Assembly (NCBI GenBank): GCA_035582835.1
Contig: JAYKAV010000112.1
Span: 3,812,391-3,876,390 of the forward strand
Source: Phoebastria nigripes
Taxonomy: Eukaryota; Chordata; Aves; Procellariiformes; Diomedeidae
Direction: 5' to 3'
Length of the DNA: 64,000 bases
Shown here: piece by piece, positions 37,584-48,145 of the stretch
How positions within the stretch are numbered: the first letter of the stretch is position 1
Layout of the letters: every line of letters begins with the position of its first letter
Notes under the pieces: generated by a model
What the model saw: the letters and a program-made list of their open reading frames with translations, nothing else
What the model was told of the DNA's origin: nothing
Databases searched by the model: none
Position numbers and translations under genes: made by a program

Positions 37584-38729
37584 TGTAATGAGTTGGGTGG
37601 TGAAGTGTCCCTTGACCGTACCAGAAACTCTTGCATGGCTCAGGTCGGGAGCGGCACTGACCATACCAGGGGCTCCTGTTGCCTGGCCAAGGTGGGGAAC
37701 GAGAGCGGGGATAATTCGTCATCCCCTGACAGCCTTGGAACATCCTTACCTGGATTGTAGCTTGAGTGGAACAGTACCATTGTTACTGGAACCTTGCAAA
37801 TTCTAGTAACCGCCGACTTGGACCGTGGCCAGGGTGGAAATTTAGGGATGACTAAAGCCAATCATCTTGCAACCCTATAAACGGTGGTCCCAAGTGAGGC
37901 CCTTTGAGCTCTCCTGGACCGCAGCAGGCTGCAACCAGCATCTCCCTCTGAGTGGGATGCCTCTTAGAGCTTGCGAACTCTCGAGTTTGCGATATTCGGA
38001 GGACCGTCGCCAAAAGCTGACGACGGGACCTGGGCTGAAACCCTTCACTCCTTGAGGATCAACCCTTGCCCATTGAGAAATGCCGAGACATTTGAAGTGA
38101 GTATTTCACAGAACTCGAGGGTAATTTATAACAGGTATACCTTTATATATTTATCTATCTTTGTGTCTGTGTGCATGTGTGTGTGAATTGATGGAGGTAC
38201 CCGATAGCAAGTATAGTATAAATATTACCATCTCAAATCTGTAATTGTCACTGTTGTGATTGTACTAGACTCTATTAACTTACTTTGTAAATGTTAAATT
38301 AGTCAATGATTAAGTACTGCTAAAATCTTGTGATCCACCTTAAAATTGTGAATGAACCTTAGACTGCTGCTAGACACATCTAATCCCTTAGACATAAACC
38401 GTTGACCAAGTCTGGGACTAGGAGCGGATCCAGCCGCACCTAAGCTCCATCAGGGGTTTAGAAAGCAAGGGGGTCTTCTCTGAACCTTGTGACTCAACGA
38501 GAGGGTCTCCCTTACCCCTTTTTCGTCCTTGGTCTCTGTATAAATCATTGCAGCTCAGTTTGAACTCGATTTTCCTTTGTATGCTTCATCCATGTAGTAA
38601 GTGATAGAGTGAACCTTGCCATCAAACTCTGTTAAGTTACGCTTCTATAAATTTCTATTAAAATCACTTTCTGCTAATACCTTTGATGGTGATTCTGTAA
38701 GCAGCCTCTAAAACCACTCATTCGCAACA
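37584..38729 (+). mobile_element. Endogenous retrovirus LTR (5' LTR position), plus sense
   Basis: Retroviral LTR features occur in order: a TG-rich start near 37584 (exact border uncertain), a TATA box TATAAA at 37876-37881, an ATTAAA polyadenylation signal at 38657-38662 and a terminal CA at 38728-38729. A primer-binding site follows directly after three bases. CpGs are well preserved around 37960-38040, which argues against great age. At about 1.15 kb it is a long LTR. I recognise no gag, pol or env frame downstream, so what remains is an LTR with a short leader. The family name is not certain; a class III (ERVL-like) or tRNA-Ser-primed family is likely. Confidence 0.75.
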
Positions 38730-38732
38730 AAT

Positions 38733-38751
38733 TGGCGTAGTTGGCAGGATC
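38733..38751 (+). other. ERV primer-binding site matching tRNA-Ser
   Basis: TGGCGTAGTTGGCAGGATC follows the LTR end by three bases. The reverse complement of a vertebrate tRNA-Ser 3' end (...CCTGCCGACTACG plus CCA) is TGGCGTAGTCGGCAGGATT, so 17 of 19 positions match, and the first mismatch can pair as G-U in RNA. This fixes the LTR as a 5' LTR and gives its primer type. Confidence 0.75.
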
Positions 38752-39200
38752 CTAAATCAGGATTTCGCGACAAGTACGTGCTGTATCTTGGTGTGGACAC
38801 ACCAGATGGGGTCTCTGAAAGCTGCAGCAGCCCATCCGCAATCTCTGGGATCCCCGGTGTAAGACACTGCCTTGCACTCTCCTCCAGCACAGGGCCTGGG
38901 CTTAAAGCCATCCTTTATCTCAAGCAGCCTGAAGCATATGTGAGCCTAATTTTTGCCAAAGCTAACACTTCTTTTCTATATGAACNCAGCAAGTGGCAAA
39001 TCCAGGCGGGATGCTCTGCTCAAGGTGTGAGAAGATCCTGTGGATTCCCGTGTCTCTGCTTCTGTGCCTCAGCTGAGCTCTGTGTGTGTGAAATCTCCGC
39101 TGGTTGGATGGTAAAACTGGAAGCACAGAGAAGCGGTGAGGAACAATGCAAGCGGATTCAAAAGGGATTTGGATCATTTAGTTGATGAGCCAGCAGATGG
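38752..39200 (+). other. Sequence after the ERV primer site; possible leader remnant
   Basis: The first 100-150 bases may be retroviral leader. The rest is unassigned. No retroviral protein domain recognised; N at 38986. Confidence 0.3.
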
Positions 39201-39645
39201 CAAATGCTGCTTGGTATAGAAAATGAAAAGTAATTAGTCTGGGAACAAAGAGCAAATGTAGGGAATGGGTGTTACATCCAGCACGCTGATCAGAGAGAGA
39301 AAGGGGTTACTGTGGAAAAAAAATCATAGAAACCGTCACTTCAGTGCACAGCTGCAATAAAAAAGGCAAACAAGACACTAGACCGATGGAACAGTGAGCT
39401 ATAATGCACCACGAAAGAGGCAATACAGTCCTCTGGAAGATGGTTATTAGGCCCCTCCAGAATACTGCACGGAGCATGGGTCACTGTCTCAGGAAGGTTA
39501 TGTTTGGAGAACGGTGCATTATAAAGCAACTAAACTCTAATGGTTTTGATGATTTCAGTTCTGAAGCAAAGTTAAGAGGCTCATTCTGAGGGGTCAAAGA
39601 GACCTTAAAGAGATTTTAAAATTATAGTAATGATCAGTACAGTTA
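39200..39645 (+). mobile_element. Old CR1/L3-type LINE fragment (reverse-transcriptase 3' part), plus sense
   Basis: Segments match the old sauropsid L3/CR1 consensus as I know it: CAGCTGCAATAAAAAAGGCA AACAAGACACTAG (39349-39381), ATTAGGCCCCTCCAGAATAC with TGCACGG (39447-39473) and GGTCACTGTCTCAGGAAGG (39479-39497). These correspond to the AANKAN, VRPHLEYC and WS-type blocks near the end of ORF2. The reading frame is destroyed. Confidence 0.65.
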
Positions 39646-41169
39646 CCAGACAATACTCANAGTGCTACAAGATTATAAAAATTAGGGAAGCGGTACTGAG
39701 CAGAGAGCAGAAACTTCACAAACTGCTGCACAAAAAAACCACAGTTACCTTCTGACTTCATTGAGTTAGCTAAGGGTGAATACAGCTTCAGGAACACATA
39801 ACTCAGTTAAGTGAGTGATGCACAATTACAGTACATGGAACTGTCCTGTGGAAGAAGCATGAGGACAGTAAAGGCCCAGATAAAAACAGCGAAATGGTTT
39901 AGGGGAAGAATCCCTCCCCAGTGTTTCAGGGTTTGTTTTTATTTGGATTCAGTTTGTGCAGGTTCCTAAACTGTATCTGTCTGCTAATAGAAAGATCAAC
40001 CTTTTCACACAGGCCATAATGAATGCAGGTTCCCCCAACCCACATTCAAAGAGGAGAAAAGGGGAGGGGGAAAATAAATGTTGCCCTGCCCTCTTGATCC
40101 TGCTCAGGATCATGCCATGTGAAAATAAGCTAGCTTCAGGTCTAGTTAAGACAGAGAAAAGTTGTTGGGCTGCTGCTTATGAGAAGATGGGACAGCAACA
40201 GGCTGAACTTGAGGTCAGCAGGTAGTTTACAAGGCTAGGGAAGGAGGGGAAAACTGGAAGCATGTGTACCTGCAAAAGGGGGTGTAAGCATTTAAACTGC
40301 AATTAAATAGGTTTCAGGCACCTAAGCCTACCAGAACTATGCAGAAAATCTGTGCTGGGTTATGTAGACATCAGGGAGGCACTTGAAGTAAATTTACTGA
40401 CATGTGCTGTGGTCCAGATACAGAACTGCTGCCACTGCAGCTGGGCTCAGCTGGATGGAGCCCGTATCTCCTGCTTAGCGCTGAGGTCCTGAAGCTGGTA
40501 GATAGGGTTTAGAGCATACAGATTAACTATATGGACCTTGACAGAAAGCCTGGGCTCCTTTCATTTAGCGCCATGGCCAGAGAGGACAGTATACCACTTC
40601 TATTAGAAAAGGTTAGTTCTTAGGGGTATATCATCAGGAAATAGGAGGTTCATATGCACAAGCCTCCTAACAGAGAGCTGCTTGCTGTGGATTAAGCCTA
40701 CGTTGTGATCAAGCTCTGCCCTTTCTGTAAAAGGGAATGCAAGACACTGAAATGGAGCAGGCAAGACTGAGCTTGACTCTGGGGTGAGGTGAGGAAGGTA
40801 GCGAACTNTGTCACTCCATGTCTATACATGGCTGCAGCTCCACAGTTGTAGCCACCCTATGTTAAAGGAAATTGTGTTGTGATAAAAATGCCTTGTGCTG
40901 ATTTACTACAGGTGGTGCCATAGCTGTATCACTAGTGGAAAAATGCAGGTTTGAATTTGCTGACATTGTGGCAGCTAGGCAAAGCTTTTCAGTGCCTCTG
41001 AAGCTGATGTGGAAGTGGGAAAATAGAAATTGTGTAGTTCATGTACACCGATGATCTGGCCTTAAAGGGACCAGCATCAACTGCTTGCAAAGAAGATAGA
41101 AGGACCTCAGAGAAAGATGTAGGATAATCTATCCCTGTAGAAACCTAATTTTAATTCTCCCATAGTCAG
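39646..41169. other. Intergenic region, nothing recognised
   Basis: Unassigned sequence with Ns at 39660 and 40808. No gene, RNA or repeat that I can name. Confidence 0.5.
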
Positions 41170-41560
41170 GTACTGGCTTAAACTCTGAAAGCCTGTCTTT
41201 GTACTTCTTCCAAAGTTTAGCATAGTTGTTCAGACTGGATATTCCTGTGATCCATATAGCCGTCCAATCCTTCTTTGAATCCTGCACAGTTCTTGACCTC
41301 AGTGCTTCCTGTGGTGATATCTTCCACTGTCCAATTACACATTATGTGAAAGAGAATTTCCTCTGATCAGCTTTGAATACATGAGCTCTTCATTTCATTG
41401 AATGTTCCTTTATTCTTGTGTTATGCAGCAAGGTAAAGAGAAGTGTCAGATACTTCTTCTCTAGAGTATTTGGTATTTTATCTTACTGTGTCCCTTCTTA
41501 TCTGTCTCCTTTCTGAGATAGACAAATCTCATTCTTTTCAATCTCTTCCTGTTGTAGTCC
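41170..41560 (-). mobile_element. Old CR1/L3-type LINE 3' fragment, minus sense
   Basis: On the plus strand this reads as the antisense of the L3/CR1 ORF2 end: TTTCATTGAATGTTCC then TTTATTCTTGTGTTATG (41393-41425), GGTAAAGAGAAGTG, and TGTCTCCTTTCTGAGATAGA followed by CATTCTTTTCAATCTCTTCC (41501-41548). These correspond to the LFSLEKRR and RNG-type blocks. It is an independent copy in the opposite orientation to the one at 39.2 kb. Confidence 0.65.
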
Positions 41561-41799
41561 CTGCCTCTGCCTCCACTCCCCACTTGCTTATTCTCATTCT
41601 TACTCTTTGACCTCNGCTTGTTTCTGCAGGATCTTTTAGAGCTTGGGAAGGGGCACAGACAGTATGGCAGAGGAGAATTCAGCACTGATTGGTGTAAAGG
41701 GAGACTATTTTCTGCATTATTCACCATCTCATTCACTGAGTAGCTGAACATCTTGTCAGCTGTTTGGATTGCAGCTGTACCCCGAGCAGATGTCTTCGT

Positions 41800-41905
41800 T
41801 GAGCTGTCTGTAATGTTTTTAGGCAGTTGGTGCTGAGCTCATCACCTCAGACCTTAATTACTGTAACCAGCTCCTCTCTGGCATCTCTAACATTCATGCC
41901 GTCTC
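41800..41905 (+). mobile_element. L2-type LINE reverse-transcriptase fragment, plus sense
   Basis: The stretch CTCATCACCTCAGACCTTAA then TTACTGTAACCAGCTCCTCT translates to LITSDLNYCNQLLSGIS. This resembles the S-R-L-D-Y-C-N-S-L-L-S-G-L block of L2/RTE-type reverse transcriptases. Flanking similarity is weak, so the limits are uncertain. Confidence 0.45.
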
Positions 41906-44900
41906 ACTTCATTTGGCAGATTTCTTGCTACCCAGGAAGTCTGCATTATCCAGTAACCTGACCTTATCTCACCTTCCTGAATCCTTTTTTCTACCACGTC
42001 AAGAAGAAAGGTCTTACCCTTATTTTAAAAAGGCCTTTTTAATGCTTATTTTTGCTATCTGTCTGCTTTTATGCCATCCTCTAGCTATTCGTGGCTTCCT
42101 TTTCACGTATTAGTAGTTTTGACATGCTTTGCCCACACTGCCCATGCAGTCTCCATGGTTTCTTAATTTCTTAATACCACTTTGTAGTCATTCAGATCAT
42201 CCTTAAAGTCTGGTTTTCTGGTAATACCTCCAAGACGCAGTGAAGGGCGGTAATGCAGGGTCNTCTGGAATTCCATAGTATGCCTATAAGTCGTGCCCAG
42301 ATGTGAAAGCACGTGCAGCACAAGGAGGGTGGAGCTCCCCTTGATATTTAGCAGGAGGTGTATCCCTTCCAACCCATGCAGCCTAGGTTGATACATGGAG
42401 TNGTAACACAAGCAATGCCAGTTTGTGCCTTCTGTGTCAAAAGAGCCACAACTACTTCACCATATATGTGTTTGCCTGTATGTACTAAATGCTCTGATGG
42501 TGAGGCACTCCATTTTCTGGCTATGCTTCCTTACTCATTGGAAAGTCACAAATAATTCATGTAGGATGAGACAGTGACCTCCAGGGCTGTCAGGGGAGCC
42601 AGGCACTCAAACGCATCTCAGTTACATAGATTATCCCACTCCCCATCCTGTTATGACCCAGTGCGGAAAGCTTTCTTGGAGTTTTGGAGCTGAAGGTGTC
42701 TCTCCCGTGCAGCTCTTGTGGGCTGTGTTTTTTGTATAGGAGCCCTGTTTGCAAAGTCCTGTCTNCTAGAACTAAACCCCCAAACATTCTTGAAGCAGAA
42801 AAAGGAATTGACTTTCAAGTGTTTCTTGTTTTTTGAGCCTACTTCATACTATAGTGCTGTTTTGCTGTGTTGGCTAGGTAAACCAAGGTGTCTTTCATAT
42901 TAGTATGTAATATTGGAAATGAGTAAATTCTCAAAGGTAGGAAGTTGGGAGTGAATTAGAAGTTGACTGAGTGANGTTCAGGAGGTACCTGAAGAATATT
43001 ACCTGGGAAAGTGCCACTGAGAGGATTTAGTGCTGAGGTCGTGATACATTGTGCTGAAATCCACAAAGCATTTGTTTCTGCAGTCTTATTCAAAAAGGAG
43101 CAGTGGAGATATTAGGTTCTGTCCAGTTAATTTTAGAGAGGGCAACTAGGATGGTGAACAATTTGCAACACTACTTAAAATTAGGAAGACACTGGTTAGT
43201 GCAGTCTTTTTNTTACTTTAATAAATGCAATGTAATCTGAATGTCATCTCTTCTCTTCATTATGAGCCAGTTGCGCCTGACCCACATGTTTTAAATTGGC
43301 ATTTGTGAGGCAAATGGAAAGGTGAATAGAATAGCTGAGCTGAAGAAGCAAACCCAGTTGGGTCACTTCTGTTTCTTTAGTGTAAAATTTTCAGAGCACA
43401 CGCACAATAAAAGTATAATCAAAAGTGAATTTTGGATTGCTTTCAGGGTTCCAACTGCCTTCCATCTTCTCAAAGCACCTATTTAGGCTTTCACAGGAGC
43501 TGTATGAAAGCATGTGAAGTGGGTATCAATTTACCCCTATCTTATGCTTGGAGACAGACAATATAGCTTTATCCTCTTCTTGTAGCTTTGTCTGGATTAC
43601 AATGAGGAGTTTTGTGAGACTGACCTAAAGCAGCAAGACAAGACAAAATACATTTTTTGCGTTCACCTCATTCACTGAGTTTAAGCTTAAATCCTCCACT
43701 CTTGCAGTGTTTTAACTCAAACAACTTAATACACAGCAGAGGATACCTTATCTTGTTTTGATTAGAAACTATTAGCCCAAGCTAGATAACAGGACCTAAG
43801 CCTAGATCCTTAAATCCCTCTCTAGTCAAAATTTATGTTCTGATGAAGCAAGAACAAATTATGTCTGCTCCATCTAAACCTTTTTGAAGCTTTTACTCCA
43901 TGCAGCATCATGAAGAGAGCTATAAAAACAATCCACTGAGTCCAGATTGGCCAGGTTGCAGCCACTTGCCAAAACAGATGATACCTTGTTTATTGTTTTG
44001 TGTCCTTCAGGTTTAAAGAACTTTTATCACTCTTAACTTCCTCTCTTTTCAGTTTATCAGGGAGTTTAGGATGCCAGTAAGAACTACTCCATTGATCACA
44101 TCAAAAGACCATTTAGCCTAAAGAATTTTTTTCTGACTGCTGCCAGTGTGGGATGTACAAGAATGGATGTAAGGATGGAGCACACATGCTGTGGCGGTAC
44201 ATGTCCCAGGCCCTTGGCAGAGGGTGCCCTGTGGCTGGTGCTGGGACTGTGGAGCCTGTCTTGGGAGCAGATCAGAAACCAGACTTCTCTCAGGAGCTTT
44301 CCCTGGCCGTTCAGGCTCGAAGTCAAACTCTCGCTGTTTTTCTCTCATCCCGTCCTTCTGAGTCTTGCATTCTGGGCTGCACAGCTTCAGTCAGAACAGT
44401 CACATGTGTTGGTCACAACGTGCAGCTTGGAGTAGGGTCTCTTGCTGAGGGAGGGCCTATTTATGTTAAGAAAGGCTTGCTTCCAGGTTGTAGCAAATAA
44501 CCCACTATATTGACCTGCAAAAAAAAAAACAAACCTGGAACTATTGCCTCCTGGCTCACTCGTTTCCTAAAAGGTTTGCTCAGTACCCTGAAGAATGCGT
44601 GTAGGAACATACTTTGCCTAGGTCCGTCTGGGTGGAAAGGCTTGTCTGTGGCCCTGCATCAGGTGCTTTAGAAGGGACTGGAGTTTATCGCCCTGCTCAG
44701 GCACTGCTACTTGCCTGGATCCAGGAGCTCTTTCCTCAAGTGAGGGTTTTTAATTGTTCATCCAAGTCATCCAGATCCCTCCACATAGTGCATAGGGTGG
44801 CCTTGTGCCCGACACAGGGTTTTGTACTCTGGGGCCAGGCACCTAAAATTATGTATCTTGTTACAANGCCTAAACCCTTAACTAGCCATAGCTGCACAAG

Positions 44901-45974
44901 CTTGCTTTTAGTACTTCTTGAGAAGCGTGCTGGCAGTGAGCGGGCTGGGGATATTTCTCAAGGCAATCTTTCAAAGATGTGTACCCTTTCCCCAGCTGCT
45001 TTTCAAAATGAACATACTCCTTGTGCTTAGTGTCCACTCCCTCTGCTTTACCTGGAGGGATTTGTAAATCATAAGCTGTCCATAGCACTGTGGGACTGAG
45101 AAATTCCTTTCTGGGGAACAGGAAAAAAAAAGAAAGATCTGTATCTTTAGGATTGGGTTCTCCACTATTTTCTGCTACATGTAGGCATATGTGCTATCAA
45201 GTCATAGTTCATAGTCATACGTAACCTTAGCTTCTTATAGCTGATTTGTAATACTGGTGTTTGAAAAATGACTACAGAAAATCAAATCAGTAGAAACTCA
45301 CACCGTCAGGAGTTGCATAAATGGTCCTAGGAGACACTATAATAGTACATCTCTACTGATTTGTAATTCCTTATATTACAGGAGATTTCAAGCTAATAAT
45401 CCCTATCCAGACAGTTGGGCAGCCTGGGTTTCATTTTAAGAAACATCCACATGTGCTGCTGGTTCCTATTCTTAAATTAAAGAAAACGTAAGAGTCACAT
45501 TATTATGAATGTGAGCTTGACGCAAATGTGAAAGGACCACGACAGGGTCTGCGTTTCAGCAGTACTTGTTGCAATGTTTCCTTTTGTGTTTTCTCTGTGG
45601 GCTTGCATGTCTAGCGAACAAGATCACAGCCTATTCTATTTCAGAATAGCAAATACTACTGTCTATACATACTTTCGTCAAACCAAGAGCAAAAACTCCC
45701 CTAAAATGCAAAGTTTCCCCATAATTTTTTTTTCTCTTTCTTTCAGTACACATATTCCATCTTCAGGTTTGGAGTTGTCTTTTTTCTGTTTGGCTTTGCA
45801 GTTAGCTTTGATACCATTCAAAGTGAAGCCCTGGGGCAGAATTTTTAGCAAATAGCAGTCCAAGAGCTGCGGTAAGTTCTTCATTGCTCTGTGTCTTTAA
45901 ATCAAGATTGGGTGCCTTAATAAAAGGTTAGGCTTCTCTTCATCGAGTTATTAGCCTTTGATAAAGGAATCCCT
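41906..45974. other. Intergenic region with one possible MIR piece
   Basis: No gene recognised. A weak MIR-like stretch is at 43460-43570 (GTGAAGTGGGTATCAATTTA, then CCCCTATCTTATGC). Isolated Ns at 42263, 42403, 42765, 42975, 43212 and 44867. Confidence 0.5.
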
Positions 45975-46060
45975 TGATGAAATGTTATGGCCTGTGTTTT
46001 CCTGGGAAGTAAGACTAGATCATCGTAATGGGCCCTCCAGGTCTTCAGCTCGGTGATGCC
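45975..46060 (+). mobile_element. Old CR1-type 3' tail, plus sense
   Basis: Reads GAAATGTTATGGCCTGTGTT, then AAGACTAGATCATCGTAATG and GGCCCTCCAGGTCTTCAGCT. This follows the sauropsid CR1 tail pattern (TGGCCTGTGTTATGCAGG, CAGACTAGATGATCATAATGG, TCCCTTCTGGCCTT). No ORF2 part is attached. Confidence 0.65.
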
Positions 46061-46973
46061 TGATTTCTTTCCTGACCTTGAATTACGCTGAGGAGGTTTT
46101 TGAGGAACAAGCCAGGAAGTAAAATTCTGCATGAATATTTTGCAGGATTACCAGCAAACCGCTGAGGTGCTCAGGGAGAGAGGCAGTGCTGAAGCAAGCA
46201 GGTCCAACCTAGCAGAAGTTAATGGAGCTGCGTGTGGTGTGTTGGACTGAACCGGCACTGGTGTGGGAGATGGCAGAAGTGGGCTCACTCTGAGCCTCAG
46301 TGGTCTCGGAAACAGAGCTACACATAACTGTCCCTCTCGTGCGTGGTATGTCAGCTCCTCAACCGCTGCAGGCAATGCCTGGGGAAGCTGTCTCCATCCT
46401 TCGATGATGGCAGTGCCTGGGGAGACCATTCATTGCCGGTTCTGCTGTCCCAACAGGAGACTCCTGGCAGTGACGCNGAGCAGCAATGTCTTGTGTCAGC
46501 CCATCATCAATCACTGCACATCATAAGCCAGAGCTTGTTCCTGAAATACATTCCCTGCCCTCAGTAGCAAAAGCTCTCCATTTGTGTGCTTCAATATGCG
46601 ATGGTTACAGTCCATAAAAGGCACATGTTTGTATATGGTGGTGAGTCACAAAGGTCCAGAACATTTTTTGGGAAGCTCATTTCTTCTGGCCTGCCCCTGA
46701 GATGTTCAGCCAGCACCTGCCCCGGCTGTCAGATGCTGCTTGGGAAAACACGTTTTCCCCAGTAAGAAGTAGGAAAACATCCAACCCCCGACTCCCCAGG
46801 TATTGGTCAAGCAGAAAAGAACCACCAGAAGCTACGACTTGCAAAATGGTCATGTTAAAACAGCAGCATTTAGGTTTTGGCCCCAAAAAGCATGCTGGAG
46901 TAAATACTTCTGAGAGATGGCAATCCTATGTGGGAAGAAGCTATAGGAATTGGGAAATAATTGGTGAAAAATA

Positions 46974-46989
46974 TGTGTGTGTGTGTGTG
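46974..46989 (+). repeat. (TG)8 microsatellite
   Basis: Sixteen bases of strict TG alternation. Confidence 0.95.
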
Positions 46990-48084
46990 GACAGGGGAAG
47001 GCAGGATGGAGACTGACTTGGTACTTGTATTTCTTGTGGTTTTATCATAATACTGGCCTATAAATTGTGAACTGCTGCTTTGCAGCTGCTGAGGTCATGG
47101 CTCTCTTGGCACTACTTACAGATGTTAATCGTCTTAAGGTACAGGGGCTTGTCTTCTAAATCTAAATAAAGAAAAGTTTGGATTGGTTATGTACTCATCC
47201 TGTGCCTCACTAAATCGTAGCAGTGACTCTGTTCTCCTTTCCCCAGAGCTGCCTCTTTTTGCCTATTTGGCTCTGTCAGGCACCCCAGTTAAATCCGGTG
47301 CCTTGCTAATGAGATCTGCTTTGACGAACGAGCCTTTCCTCCTTCCTTGTAGGAAGGTTTCAAACGAGCTCACCCGTGAAGGAAGTGTGGAGAAGGGTAG
47401 GTGGCTTAGGCAGGAGCACAGGCGGCTGTGATGGGACCTGAAAGCCGTAACACAAAACCAGGCAATTTTTTCCCTCAGTAAAAGGTTTAAGAAAGAGACA
47501 GATGAGGCATAATTGAGACAGAAGGATGTTGATTTCATGGTTTATTGTCACATTAAAAAAGTAATCTTACTGATGAATTAATATTTGCTTTTTAATATAA
47601 AAGTGCTTATTCTTACAAATCCTTAAGGCTCATTCTGTTACATTACAGTAGGATTTTTCACCATCCCAGAAACTGTGCTACATGAGTTTTATATGAACTG
47701 TGGACATAGCAAAATCTCCAAACAGTAAAACAAGTCATTTATAATTTCATTGCCTTTGTACGCATGAACCTGTTTAATTCTGTAACATAATTTAACATGA
47801 AAACAAACAAAAGCAAAATTTTCTTGTATTTTCTAGTTTGACTCGGAACTGATCCCCAAAAGGTTTCTATTTTGCTTGAGTGAGTGGAACAAATACAGTT
47901 GTTTTTGAATCTCAGTTTTTTACTCGTACAGCAAAAAGGAAGGAGTGAGACAGAGGAGCGTTACAGATGTAGCGTTTACCCTATGTTTCTTACTAAAGAG
48001 AAGAGGGATGACTACCAAGCACAAGTACTGTTCATACGTGATATATTTATTTTTGTAATGTCCCTATGTTGTACTTTTACTTAG

Positions 48085-48145
48085 GTAAAGCTCCCACTGA
48101 AGCCAACGTGAGTTTTGCCTGAGGGAGGAATAAGACCAGGGCTCT
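48085..48145 (+). repeat. Fragment of an old sauropsid palindromic repeat
   Basis: TAAAGCTCCCACTGAAGCCA, ACGTGAGTTTTGCCTGAGGG and AATAAGACCAGGGCTC follow the common turtle and bird pattern AACTCCCATTGAAGTCAATGGGAGTTTTGCCTGAGTAAGGA, here reduced by substitutions. I cannot give a database name. Confidence 0.5.
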
